6,188 nt of DNA. Origin: Prevotellaceae bacterium. GTDB lineage: Bacteria > Bacteroidota > Bacteroidia > Bacteroidales > UBA932. The translations under genes were made by a program, and so were the position numbers. Positions 1 to 6,188 of the stretch are shown here, one piece after another (position 1 is the stretch's first letter; each line of letters begins with the position of its first letter). The notes under the pieces were generated by a model that saw only the letters and a list, made by a program, of their open reading frames with translations, was not told where the DNA came from and did no database searches. The stretch lies in NCBI GenBank assembly GCA_031268055.1, contig JAIRXY010000050.1, forward strand, positions 1 through 6,188, written 5' to 3'.

Positions 1-1
1 C

Positions 2-1291
2 GACTACAAGGCAATGACAAGCATCAAGGGGCGCACGGTGCAGCCCGTGTGGTTTAGCCTGAACATTCCATCCGAAGCGCCCACCGGCAAGTACAAGGGC
101 TTTATCACCGTTACGGCCAAAGAGCTGACCGAGCCAATTATGCTCACCACCAACATTTTTGTGCGCAACCACGTGCTTCCGCCAACCTCACAGTGGTCGT
201 TTCACCTCAACATGTGGCAGAATCCCATGGCAGTAGCCCGCTACCACAACGCAACGCCTTGGAGCAAAGCACACTTTGATGCCATGCGCCCCGTCATGGA
301 GCTGCTGGCAAAAAGCGGACAAAAGTCTATCACCATCCCCATCACCAACAACGCTATTGGAGAAGAAGCAGCCGACGAATTTGAGTCTATGGTCACCGCT
401 ATCCGGCGCGTGGACAACACGTGGAGCCTCGATTTTACCAAGCTGGACAGCTGGGTTGACTTCATGATGAAGCTTGGAATTGACAAGGAACTGTGCTGCT
501 ACATGAGCTACTACCCTACGCAAGCTGTTTTCTACTTTGACCAAGCAAGCAACAGCGCCAAAGTACAGGAAATGCGCACCGATAGCAAGGAGTACAATGA
601 CTACCTGAAAAGTACGCTTGAGCTGCTTACAGCGCACCTCAAGTCCAAAGGCTGGTTTGACCAAACTACCATTTGCATAAAGGAGACGGGCAAGGAACGC
701 TTGCGCAAGCTTATTGCCATCCTTACAAAAATCGACAGCAGCTACACCATCGGCTACTTTGGCAACTACTTTGCCGATGTAGAGCAATCCATTGGATACT
801 ACAGCGTTGCGCAGAGGCAAGCCATAAGCGAGGCGCAAAAGAATGTGCGCCACAGCGGAGGTCGCCTGCTCTGCCTCTACTCACCCTGTAGCGACGAACG
901 CCCGAATACCTACGCTTTTTCGTCGTCGGGCGAGGCGGCGTGGCTGGGCTGGTACGCCGCCGCCAACGGGTTTGACGGCTACACGCGCCAAGCATACAAC
1001 AGCTGGGGAAAACGCCCCCTGCAAGATGCCCGAAGCGCCTCGCGTGCAGCCGGATACTACAGCATGGCATACCCCGAAGGCCGCTCGTCTATCAGGATGG
1101 AGCGCCTCGTTGAGGGTATTCAGGACTACGAAAAAATCAAAATCCTGAAGCAGCATTTCAGCCGCGCCAACAAGGTAGTGGAGCGGGAGCAGCTGCAAAA
1201 AGCGCTCAACTCGTTCACCTTTAACAACCTCAAAGTTCTACCAGCAGGAAAAATGGTAGAGGAGGCAAAAATAATTCTTAATTCGCTATGA
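2..1291 (+). CDS. GH123/DUF4091-family glycoside hydrolase-like protein, C-terminal part (5' truncated by window)
   Basis: Characterised GH123 enzymes are beta-N-acetylgalactosaminidases acting on glycosphingolipid or glycan ends; this protein is a divergent relative. The frame is open from base 2, so the true start lies upstream; the first visible Met (base 14) falls inside a domain. Residues below count from that Met. About 1-50 look like the end of an N-terminal beta-sandwich domain (QPVWFSLNIP, then GKYKGFITV). The rest is the catalytic-type barrel: GWFDQTT near 214-220, PNTYAFSSSGEAAWLGWYAA near 293-312, DGYTRQAYNSW near 321-331 and the C-terminal signature SSIRMERLVEGIQDYEKI near 360-377. 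The Asp-Glu pair expected of active GH123 enzymes reads Lys223-Glu224, and the usual RWAYNSW reads RQAYNSW, so activity is uncertain. It is probably exported, but the signal region is outside the window. Family assignment is firm; substrate is unknown. Confidence 0.88.
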   Translation, partial: DYKAMTSIKGRTVQPVWFSLNIPSEAPTGKYKGFITVTAKELTEPIMLTTNIFVRNHVLPPTSQWSFHLNMWQNPMAVARYHNATPWSKAHFDAMRPVMELLAKSGQKSITIPITNNAIGEEAADEFESMVTAIRRVDNTWSLDFTKLDSWVDFMMKLGIDKELCCYMSYYPTQAVFYFDQASNSAKVQEMRTDSKEYNDYLKSTLELLTAHLKSKGWFDQTTICIKETGKERLRKLIAILTKIDSSYTIGYFGNYFADVEQSIGYYSVAQRQAISEAQKNVRHSGGRLLCLYSPCSDERPNTYAFSSSGEAAWLGWYAAANGFDGYTRQAYNSWGKRPLQDARSASRAAGYYSMAYPEGRSSIRMERLVEGIQDYEKIKILKQHFSRANKVVEREQLQKALNSFTFNNLKVLPAGKMVEEAKIILNSL

Positions 1292-1357
1292 GCAAAATAT
1301 TCTAATAATAACATGCGTTCTTATTGTACTTACTATTAAAACAAAAAATTATCAACT
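1292..1357. other. AT-rich intergenic spacer between the GH123-like gene and the small HTH gene
   Basis: This 66-base spacer is strongly AT-rich, unlike the genes around it. It has stop codons in the frame of the next gene (TAA just before its ATG), so that gene cannot be extended upstream. I see no strong GC-rich hairpin followed by a T run, so no terminator is called. It probably holds the promoter of the 1358 gene, but no convincing Bacteroidota-type TAnnTTTG box could be placed. Confidence 0.4.
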
Positions 1358-1615
1358 ATGGAGACGATAACATTTAACCAGCTACGCCGTATCAAAGATG
1401 CGCTACCCGATGGGAGCACCCATAAAATAGCCGATTTACTTGGCGTAAACGTTGATACGGTGCGTAACTTTTTTGGCGGCAACCACCTGCAAGCGCAGGC
1501 TGCCGGTATTCACTACGAGCAAGGCCCCGATGGCGGCCTCGTTACCTTTGACGACCCCACTATGCTCAACCTTGCACGAAAAATTTTGAAAGAGCATAAA
1601 ATTGTGGTACACTAA
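1358..1615 (+). CDS. Small conserved protein, probable helix-turn-helix DNA-binding protein (85 aa)
   Basis: An 85-residue protein starting at the first ATG after an in-frame stop. Residues about 20-40 (THKIADLLGVNVDTVRNFFGG) read as a helix-turn-helix: a first helix around KIADLLG, a turn at VN, and a recognition helix around VDTVRNFF. This is the pattern of short regulators that sense or bind DNA. The C-terminal part contains a short GPDGGLVTFDD stretch and a final basic helix (LARKILKEHK). No signal peptide or membrane segment is visible, so it should be cytoplasmic. From memory, similar small proteins beginning with an ITF-QLR-IKDALPDGS-like motif are widespread in Bacteroidales and are annotated only as DNA-binding or hypothetical. 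The next gene begins about 140 bases downstream beyond a large inverted repeat, so co-transcription is possible but unproven. Target and role are unknown. Confidence 0.8.
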   Translation: METITFNQLRRIKDALPDGSTHKIADLLGVNVDTVRNFFGGNHLQAQAAGIHYEQGPDGGLVTFDDPTMLNLARKILKEHKIVVH

Positions 1616-1655
1616 ACCCCACTTGCGCTTTTGAAGGCGCTCACCAAGCAGCATC

Positions 1656-1730
1656 AGCAGCATATAATGGCAAATTAGCGGCGCATCTCCAGCAACAGAC
1701 CGCCGTTAATTTGCCATTTTGGGCGCTGCT
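1656..1730 (+). repeat. Long imperfect inverted repeat / RNA hairpin before the flavoprotein gene
   Basis: Bases 1666-1683 and 1701-1718 are inverted complements over 18 positions, with a single G-T wobble (1678 with 1706), around a 17-base loop (1684-1700). Outside an internal loop, 1656-1661 (agcagc) also pairs with 1725-1730 (gctgct), which lengthens the stem. As RNA this would be a stable hairpin in the leader of the flavoprotein gene. If translation began at the TTG at 1711, that codon would sit inside the 3' arm. Possible roles are an mRNA leader structure, an attenuator or terminator between the 1358 gene and the flavoprotein gene, or a small dispersed palindromic element. The run of T at 1717-1720 is short and partly within the stem, so a classical intrinsic terminator is not well supported. 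Confidence 0.7.
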
Positions 1731-1755
1731 CAAGCGCGCTGCAAGCGTTGAAAAT

Positions 1756-3000
1756 TTGAACTCCCTACCTTTTGATATTATTATTGTTGGCGCCGGCGCT
1801 GCCGGCGTAATGGCTGCCGGGCGCGCTGCCGAGCTTGGCGCAAGCGTGCTGCTGCTCGAAAAGATGGAAAAGCCGCTACGCAAGCTGCGCATTAGCGGGA
1901 AGGGACGCGGCAACATTACCAACATTAAACCGATGGAAGAATTTCTGCAAAAAATTCACCCCGATGGCAATTTTTTGCGCCCTGCTTTTTCGCAGTTCTT
2001 CAACACCCACTTGGTAAAATTTATGAACCGCATAGGCGTGCGCACCGTTGAGGAGCGCGGCGGGCGCGTGTTTCCTGCCAGCCAAAAAGCGTGGGATGTT
2101 GCCGAAGCGATGCAAAAGTGGGCGCGGCGCACGGGAGTAGAAATCCTGTGCCACGCAAGGGTTACGGGCGTTACGCGCGGCGAAAATGGCCTGTTCTTGG
2201 TTGTATTCGACCACAACGGCGCAAGGCGTACGGCGCAAGGCGCAAAGCTGCTGCTGGCTACCGGCGGCCTTGCATATCCGGCAACAGGCTCTACGGGCGA
2301 CGGCTATGGCTTTGCAAAAGAGCTGGGGCACAGCCTTACTCCTGCCCGTCCTTCGCTGGTGCCCATCGAAATTTCCGGATTTAGTAGATTCGGTCTCAAT
2401 GATTTACAAGTGCGCAACGTGAAAGTATCTGTTGCTGCTAACGACAAAATAGTTGACGAGGAGTTTGGCGAGCTAACGCTTACCAAGTTTGGCGTTTCCG
2501 GCCCCATTATTCTGCGCATGAGCCGGAGCATTGTTGACGCTCTACAGGCACAGCAAAAAGTGAAGCTGCTGCTGGACTGGAAACCCGCGCTGAGCAAGCA
2601 GCAGCTCCAAAACAGGCTGAAGCGGGAGCTGGAGGGCGATAGCATCCCCGATGTAGGGTCGCTTTTGCGAAAGCTGATGCCAGCGCCGCTTATACCATTT
2701 TTTGCAGAGCAAGCCAAGCTACAAACAAGGGCTAAAGTTTGTGAAAATAGCGAAGAAAAAATTGTAGCTACCCTCAAAAGTTGTATTTTGTGGGTATGCG
2801 GCCACCGACCCTTTAGCGAGGCAATTATCACAGCAGGTGGTGTTTCGCTTAACGAAGTAGATGAAAATACCATGCAGTCGAAGCTGGCGCCGGGGCTGTA
2901 CTTTGCAGGCGAACTACTTGATGTTGATGCTGATACGGGCGGGTACAACCTTCAAGCGGCTTTCTCTACGGGGTGGCTGGCGGGAGGCGCCGGAGGTTGA
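1756..3000 (+). CDS. BaiN/HI0933 (YhiN-like) family NAD(P)/FAD-dependent oxidoreductase
   Basis: A cytoplasmic flavoprotein of about 414 residues, the usual family size. Counting from the TTG at 1756: the FAD-binding Rossmann glycine motif GAGAAG is at 12-17, with the ribose-contacting acid Glu35 in LLLEK. The family signature ISGKGRGNITN is around 46-56, with Gly52 where relatives usually have Cys. ATGGLAYPATGSTGDG is at 168-183, LTKFGVSGPI lies near 240-255, and the C-terminal FAD motif GLYFAGELLDVDADTGGYN ends at Asn398. The reaction is unknown in most bacteria; one clostridial member, BaiN, is reported to act on bile-acid intermediates, but that should not be transferred here. There is no in-frame ATG. 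TTG 1756 leaves a few residues before the FAD motif, as in relatives. TTG 1711 would add 15 residues encoded partly by the inverted repeat and is less likely. The family call is firm; the start is not. Confidence 0.9.
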   Translation: MNSLPFDIIIVGAGAAGVMAAGRAAELGASVLLLEKMEKPLRKLRISGKGRGNITNIKPMEEFLQKIHPDGNFLRPAFSQFFNTHLVKFMNRIGVRTVEERGGRVFPASQKAWDVAEAMQKWARRTGVEILCHARVTGVTRGENGLFLVVFDHNGARRTAQGAKLLLATGGLAYPATGSTGDGYGFAKELGHSLTPARPSLVPIEISGFSRFGLNDLQVRNVKVSVAANDKIVDEEFGELTLTKFGVSGPIILRMSRSIVDALQAQQKVKLLLDWKPALSKQQLQNRLKRELEGDSIPDVGSLLRKLMPAPLIPFFAEQAKLQTRAKVCENSEEKIVATLKSCILWVCGHRPFSEAIITAGGVSLNEVDENTMQSKLAPGLYFAGELLDVDADTGGYNLQAAFSTGWLAGGAGG

Positions 3001-3114
3001 GAGGCGTGTTGACATAACAGTCGCCATGCAAAGGCAAAGAAAATGGCATAATGCCGCTGATATTTTTATATATTACATAAGAAAGTAACACAATTAATTG
3101 GTCTTTAGCAATCT
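3001..3114. other. Intergenic region before the activator gene, with a short near-palindrome
   Basis: A 114-base spacer that turns markedly AT-rich from about 3060 to 3105. Bases 3045-3055 (ggcataatgcc) form a near-perfect palindrome with five paired bases each side of a central A. The gccat at 3023-3027 can also pair with the atggc at 3043-3047. An in-frame TAG at 3106-3108 fixes the next start at 3115. The region probably carries the promoter for the activator gene and the gene after it, but I could not place a confident -33/-7 pair. No strong terminator follows the flavoprotein gene. Confidence 0.4.
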
Positions 3115-4887
3115 ATGATATACAAGTTGGGTTTGGATGTAGGATCTACAACCGCTAAAATAGCCGTTTTGGACGCCAACGGGCAGCTGGTTTACAACGC
3201 TTACCGTAGGCACAATACAAAAGTTACAGAGGTGGTATGCGCATTTTTTGACGAAATAAAGGAGCTGCTGGGCTGCTGTAAGGTAAGCGCTATGGTCACG
3301 GGGTCGGCAGGTATGGGCATTTCGGAAACAGCCCGGATTCCATTTGTTCAGGAAGTTGTGGCCGCCTCGCGCCTCATTTTTGAGAAGTACCCCAGCGTTA
3401 GGACGCTCGTAGACTTGGGGGGCGAAGATTCTAAAATGATTTTCTTTCACCCCGACCACCAGCCGGATATTCGCATGAACGGCAACTGCGCCGGCGGCAC
3501 GGGCGCTTTTATCGACCAAATGGCCATGCTGCTCAACATCCCCATTGAGGAGCTCAACGCGCACATAGCGCCCACCCATACCATTTACGCCATTGCCTCG
3601 CGCTGCGGCGTTTTTGCCAAAACGGACGTACAAAACCTCATCAGCAGAGAGGTGCCCAAGTCGGATATTGTAGCGTCGGTGTTTCATGCAGTTGCCATGC
3701 AGACAATGAATACGTTAGCCCGTGCCTGCGATATTGCGCCCAAGGTAATGTTTTGTGGAGGGCCATTCTCGTTTTTGCCACCGCTAAAAGAATTTTTCCT
3801 AAAGGCCATGCACCTCTCGTCAGCCGACGTTGTTGATGCCGAGCACCCCGAAATTGTATCGGCCTCCGGCGCGGCGCTCATGGAAGCGGCTCGCCTTGAG
3901 GTTGATATTGACAACCTGCGCAAGCGCGTAGCCACTGAGCGTACGGCGGTAGCGCCGCGCAAAAATGCCCTTCCCATGCTCTTTACCAACGAGGCCGAGC
4001 GCGAGCGCTGGCTGAAGTACGAGAAGGAGGTGGAGCTCGTGAAGAAGGTAGCCATAACCGGCTACAGCGGAAGCAGCTGCTACGTGGGCATAGACAGCGG
4101 CTCAACGACCACCAAAATAGCCATCATTGGTGAAGATAAAGAGCTGATTTATAGACACTACTCGCACAACAACGGCAACCCGCTGTACGCGGTGAAGCAT
4201 GGATTGCAGGGCTTTGCCGAGTCGCTTCAGGCGGCGGGGAAAAAGATAAAAATTGTAGGCAGCGCCGTAACCGGCTACGGTGAAGACCTTATCCGTGCTG
4301 CCTTTGGCATAGACCACGGCGTGGTGGAAACCATTGCGCACTACACCGCGGCGCACTACCTAAACCCCGATTTGAGCTTTGTGCTCGACATCGGCGGTCA
4401 GGATATGAAAGCTATCTTCATAAAAAACGGCGAAATAAGCCGCGTTGAGCTCAACGAAGCCTGCTCGTCGGGCTGCGGGTCGTTTGTCGAGACATTCGGC
4501 AAATCGCTTGGCTACAGCGCGCCGGAGTTTGCAGCCCTTGCCTGCACCGCCTCTCATCCCTGCGACTTGGGTACGCGCTGCACGGTGTTCATGAACTCAA
4601 AGGTGAAGCAGTCGCTGCGCGAAAACGCTACCACAGCCGATATTGCCGCTGGTCTTTCGTACTCGGTAATTAAAAATTGTCTATTTAAAGTACTAAAATT
4701 TAATGATTTGCAGGAACTTGGGGATAACATCGTGGTGCAGGGAGGCGCTTTTAAAAATGCCTCCATACAGCGCGCCTTAGAGGTGGTGACCGGTAAGAAA
4801 GTTACGTGTAGCAAAATACCCGAACTTATGGGAGCATACGGCGCCGCGCTGATTGCAATGAACGGAAGCAGAAAAAACAGTATTTAA
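3115..4887 (+). CDS. Tandem-domain acyl-CoA dehydratase activator (BcrAD/BadFG/HgdC-type ASKHA ATPase), 590 aa
   Basis: Members of this family use ATP hydrolysis to drive one electron from a [4Fe-4S] cluster into 2-hydroxyacyl-CoA dehydratases or benzoyl-CoA reductases. Two complete copies of the ASKHA fold are visible. Domain 1 has the phosphate loop GLDVGSTTAK at 6-15, DLGGEDSKM from Asp100, NGNCAGGTG with Cys125 and SRCGVFAKTD with Cys164. Domain 2 has GIDSGSTTTK from Gly325, DIGGQDMK from Asp425, NEACSSGCG with Cys450 and TRCTVFMNSK with Cys489. Each Cys pair is 39 residues apart, so both domains keep the cluster ligands. A linker of about 60 charged residues (about 260-320) joins them. 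Bacteroidota and Clostridia often have a fused protein of about 1400 residues in which these domains are followed by CoA_act_N (DUF2229) and dehydratase-like parts. Here the protein stops just after domain 2 (PELMGAYGAALIA, then a short tail). The start is fixed by a TAG nine bases upstream. The partner enzyme is not in the window. Confidence 0.92.
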   Translation: MIYKLGLDVGSTTAKIAVLDANGQLVYNAYRRHNTKVTEVVCAFFDEIKELLGCCKVSAMVTGSAGMGISETARIPFVQEVVAASRLIFEKYPSVRTLVDLGGEDSKMIFFHPDHQPDIRMNGNCAGGTGAFIDQMAMLLNIPIEELNAHIAPTHTIYAIASRCGVFAKTDVQNLISREVPKSDIVASVFHAVAMQTMNTLARACDIAPKVMFCGGPFSFLPPLKEFFLKAMHLSSADVVDAEHPEIVSASGAALMEAARLEVDIDNLRKRVATERTAVAPRKNALPMLFTNEAERERWLKYEKEVELVKKVAITGYSGSSCYVGIDSGSTTTKIAIIGEDKELIYRHYSHNNGNPLYAVKHGLQGFAESLQAAGKKIKIVGSAVTGYGEDLIRAAFGIDHGVVETIAHYTAAHYLNPDLSFVLDIGGQDMKAIFIKNGEISRVELNEACSSGCGSFVETFGKSLGYSAPEFAALACTASHPCDLGTRCTVFMNSKVKQSLRENATTADIAAGLSYSVIKNCLFKVLKFNDLQELGDNIVVQGGAFKNASIQRALEVVTGKKVTCSKIPELMGAYGAALIAMNGSRKNSI

Positions 4888-6188
4888 ATGGCGATGAAAA
4901 AATATAGGCCTGTAAGGGCTCACTTTGATTTTTGGGGCTACAAACCATGCGTGCTCTTGTGCATGGCGCTTGCGGCAGGCATTTTTGCCAAAGCGCAAAG
5001 CGTAACCTGCACGCCAAGCAGGATAGCATTTGCTACAAGCGTTGCCACCGGACATACGTCAGCATCGCAAAACTTTACGGTGGAGGTTGCAAACCTCAGC
5101 GGCAGCGCTATTACCTTACAACCCAGCTCGCAAGTGCAAGTATCGCTGGAGGACACGGATAAGGCATACGTTCGCACCCCTATAACCATAGCCGCCGACG
5201 AGCTTGCGAAGGGTAAACCTGTTTACGTGCGCTTTGCCCCTACCTGCAACGGATTTTCCGATAGCGTTGTTAGCAGCTCCATTATTTTTCTCAGCCAGCG
5301 CAATGAGCTGCTCGGCAGCGTGGCGGTAACGGGCGCTGTGCGGCAGGAAGGTGCAGGTGGCGGACAGCCTTTTAAGGTTGCCACCTTCAACGCCGAGTGG
5401 CTTGGCTGCCCCAGCAACGGCCCCGACGACAAGACGCTGCAAATGCGCAACGTTGCTACCGTCATCAGCGAAATGGATGCAGATATAGTTGCGCTCCAAG
5501 AGGTTGCAAATAACCCAATACAAAGCATTGATACCGTGCTGGCGCATCTGGGTAGCGCGTGGGGCGGACATATTGTTCCCCACAACCCGTCGAGCTGCGC
5601 CCAAAGCGAGGCGGTTATCTACAAAAAAAGTAGGGCAACCCTCACCGGTACGCCCTACCTCCTGAGCAACGCCGGCAGCGCCTCCGCGTGGTCGAGCGGG
5701 CGCTACCCCGTTGAGTTTAGCTTTAACATAAGCGCCGACAACCGCACTATTCCCATCACGCTTGTAAACCTGCACGCCAAAGCATTTAGCGACACCACGA
5801 GCTACAGCCGCCGCGTGCAGGCGTCGCTGGGGCTAAAGACCTTGCTCGACGGCAGCAGCTACAGTACGCAAAACCTCATCGTTTTGGGCGACTTTAACGA
5901 TGATATTGATGCGTCAACGTACAAGAAGCTGGCTTCGCCCTACAAGAATTTTGTGGACGATAGCCTCCACTACCGCTTTCTTACCAGCGCAATCAGCGCA
6001 AGCGTCTCTATGATAGACCACATTATGGTTTCCAACGAGCTGTTTCCCTACGTATACGGCAACGCCCAAAGAGAAGACGATATAGTAAACGACGTAAGCG
6101 ACTACACGGCTACGACCTCCGACCACCTCCCTGTGAGCGCAACGCTCGCCTTTGGCAAGGTGGGGCATGACCTCCCCGTACCCGACCA
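4888..6188 (+). CDS. Secreted endonuclease/exonuclease/phosphatase (DNase I-like) family protein with N-terminal Ig-like domain (3' truncated by window)
   Basis: The frame stays open from ATG 4888 to the window edge, giving 433 codons with no stop. A basic n-region and hydrophobic stretch (about 21-34) ending AKA-QS suggest a signal peptide cleaved after about Ala36. Residues about 38-155 look like an Ig-like beta domain (YVRFAPTCNGFSDS near its centre, closing with VAVTGAV), a type common in exported Bacteroidota proteins. A short Gly-rich linker leads to the EEP domain, about 162-425, with all the metal- and phosphate-site motifs: Asn168 (ATFNAEW), Glu205 (VALQEV), His296 (VNLHAK), Asp335 and Asn337 (GDFND), Asp377-His378 (MIDHIMVS) and Asp412-His413 (TSDHLPV). 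This predicts a metal-dependent phosphodiesterase or phosphatase, such as an extracellular nuclease. The substrate is not determined. The missing C-terminus could carry a secretion or anchoring domain. ATG 4894 is an alternative start. It follows the activator stop with no gap, so co-transcription is likely. Confidence 0.9.
   Translation, partial: MAMKKYRPVRAHFDFWGYKPCVLLCMALAAGIFAKAQSVTCTPSRIAFATSVATGHTSASQNFTVEVANLSGSAITLQPSSQVQVSLEDTDKAYVRTPITIAADELAKGKPVYVRFAPTCNGFSDSVVSSSIIFLSQRNELLGSVAVTGAVRQEGAGGGQPFKVATFNAEWLGCPSNGPDDKTLQMRNVATVISEMDADIVALQEVANNPIQSIDTVLAHLGSAWGGHIVPHNPSSCAQSEAVIYKKSRATLTGTPYLLSNAGSASAWSSGRYPVEFSFNISADNRTIPITLVNLHAKAFSDTTSYSRRVQASLGLKTLLDGSSYSTQNLIVLGDFNDDIDASTYKKLASPYKNFVDDSLHYRFLTSAISASVSMIDHIMVSNELFPYVYGNAQREDDIVNDVSDYTATTSDHLPVSATLAFGKVGHDLPVPD

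Noticed and set aside
188..853. Long antisense open frame (221 codons) opposite the GH123-like gene
   Set aside because: It mirrors the codon bias of the sense gene, shows no recognisable motif, and the sense strand carries clear GH123 family signatures.
1627..1641. Possible terminator hairpin (gcgctt...aaggcgc) after the HTH gene
   Set aside because: The stem is short with a bulge and is not followed by a T run.
2304..2948. Antisense open frame (214 codons) opposite the flavoprotein gene
   Set aside because: Low-complexity Ser-rich product typical of a reverse-strand shadow; the sense strand holds conserved FAD motifs throughout.
3009..3014. TTGACA, a perfect E. coli-type -35 box, just after the flavoprotein stop
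   Set aside because: No matching -10 box lies about 17 bases downstream, and Bacteroidota primary promoters use a different consensus.
3094..3687. Antisense open frame (197 codons) opposite the activator domain 1
   Set aside because: It overlaps the ASKHA motifs of the sense gene entirely and has no family features of its own.
5116..5775. Antisense open frame (219 codons) in the last part of the window
   Set aside because: The + strand is open here from 4888 to the edge and encodes the full EEP motif set, so the reverse frame is a shadow.
1..6188. Defence system, mobile element or CRISPR array
   Set aside because: No transposase, integrase, direct-repeat array, toxin-antitoxin pair or known defence domain combination is visible; the genes look like ordinary metabolic and exported functions.

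Overview
The window looks like chromosomal DNA from a Bacteroidota bacterium, most likely a member of the Bacteroidales. This is inferred from the gene types: a GH123/DUF4091 glycosidase-like protein, a small helix-turn-helix protein of a kind I associate with Bacteroidales, a BaiN/HI0933-type flavoprotein, and a secreted endonuclease/exonuclease/phosphatase-type protein with an Ig-like N-terminal domain. AT-rich intergenic stretches without clear Shine-Dalgarno sequences fit this too. Base composition is close to balanced in the genes. No rRNA, tRNA, CRISPR array, insertion sequence or phage gene was seen.

Layout: all five genes are on the + strand. (1) 2-1291 is the C-terminal part of a GH123-like protein whose N-terminus lies before the window. 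(2) 1358-1615 is an 85-residue probable DNA-binding protein. (3) About 1756-3000 is a BaiN/HI0933-family FAD protein. It has no ATG start, and a long imperfect inverted repeat (1656-1730) lies just before it. (4) 3115-4887 is an ATP-dependent acyl-CoA dehydratase activator-type protein. It has two complete ASKHA domains, each with a pair of candidate iron-sulfur cysteines, and ends where the usual large fused version would continue. (5) 4888 to the window edge is a secreted protein with a signal peptide, an Ig-like domain and a full set of DNase I-like (EEP) catalytic motifs. It has no stop codon before the window ends.

Working together: genes 4 and 5 abut (TAA immediately followed by ATG) and are probably co-transcribed, although their products act in different compartments. 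Genes 2 and 3 are 140 bases apart, with the inverted repeat between them. The five products do not form an obvious single pathway: they cover glycan processing, DNA binding, flavin redox chemistry, ATP-driven low-potential electron transfer and extracellular phosphodiester hydrolysis. I see no convincing new multi-gene system. The points most worth a second look are the hairpin plus missing ATG before the flavoprotein, the altered catalytic motif in the GH123-like protein, and the stand-alone tandem activator.
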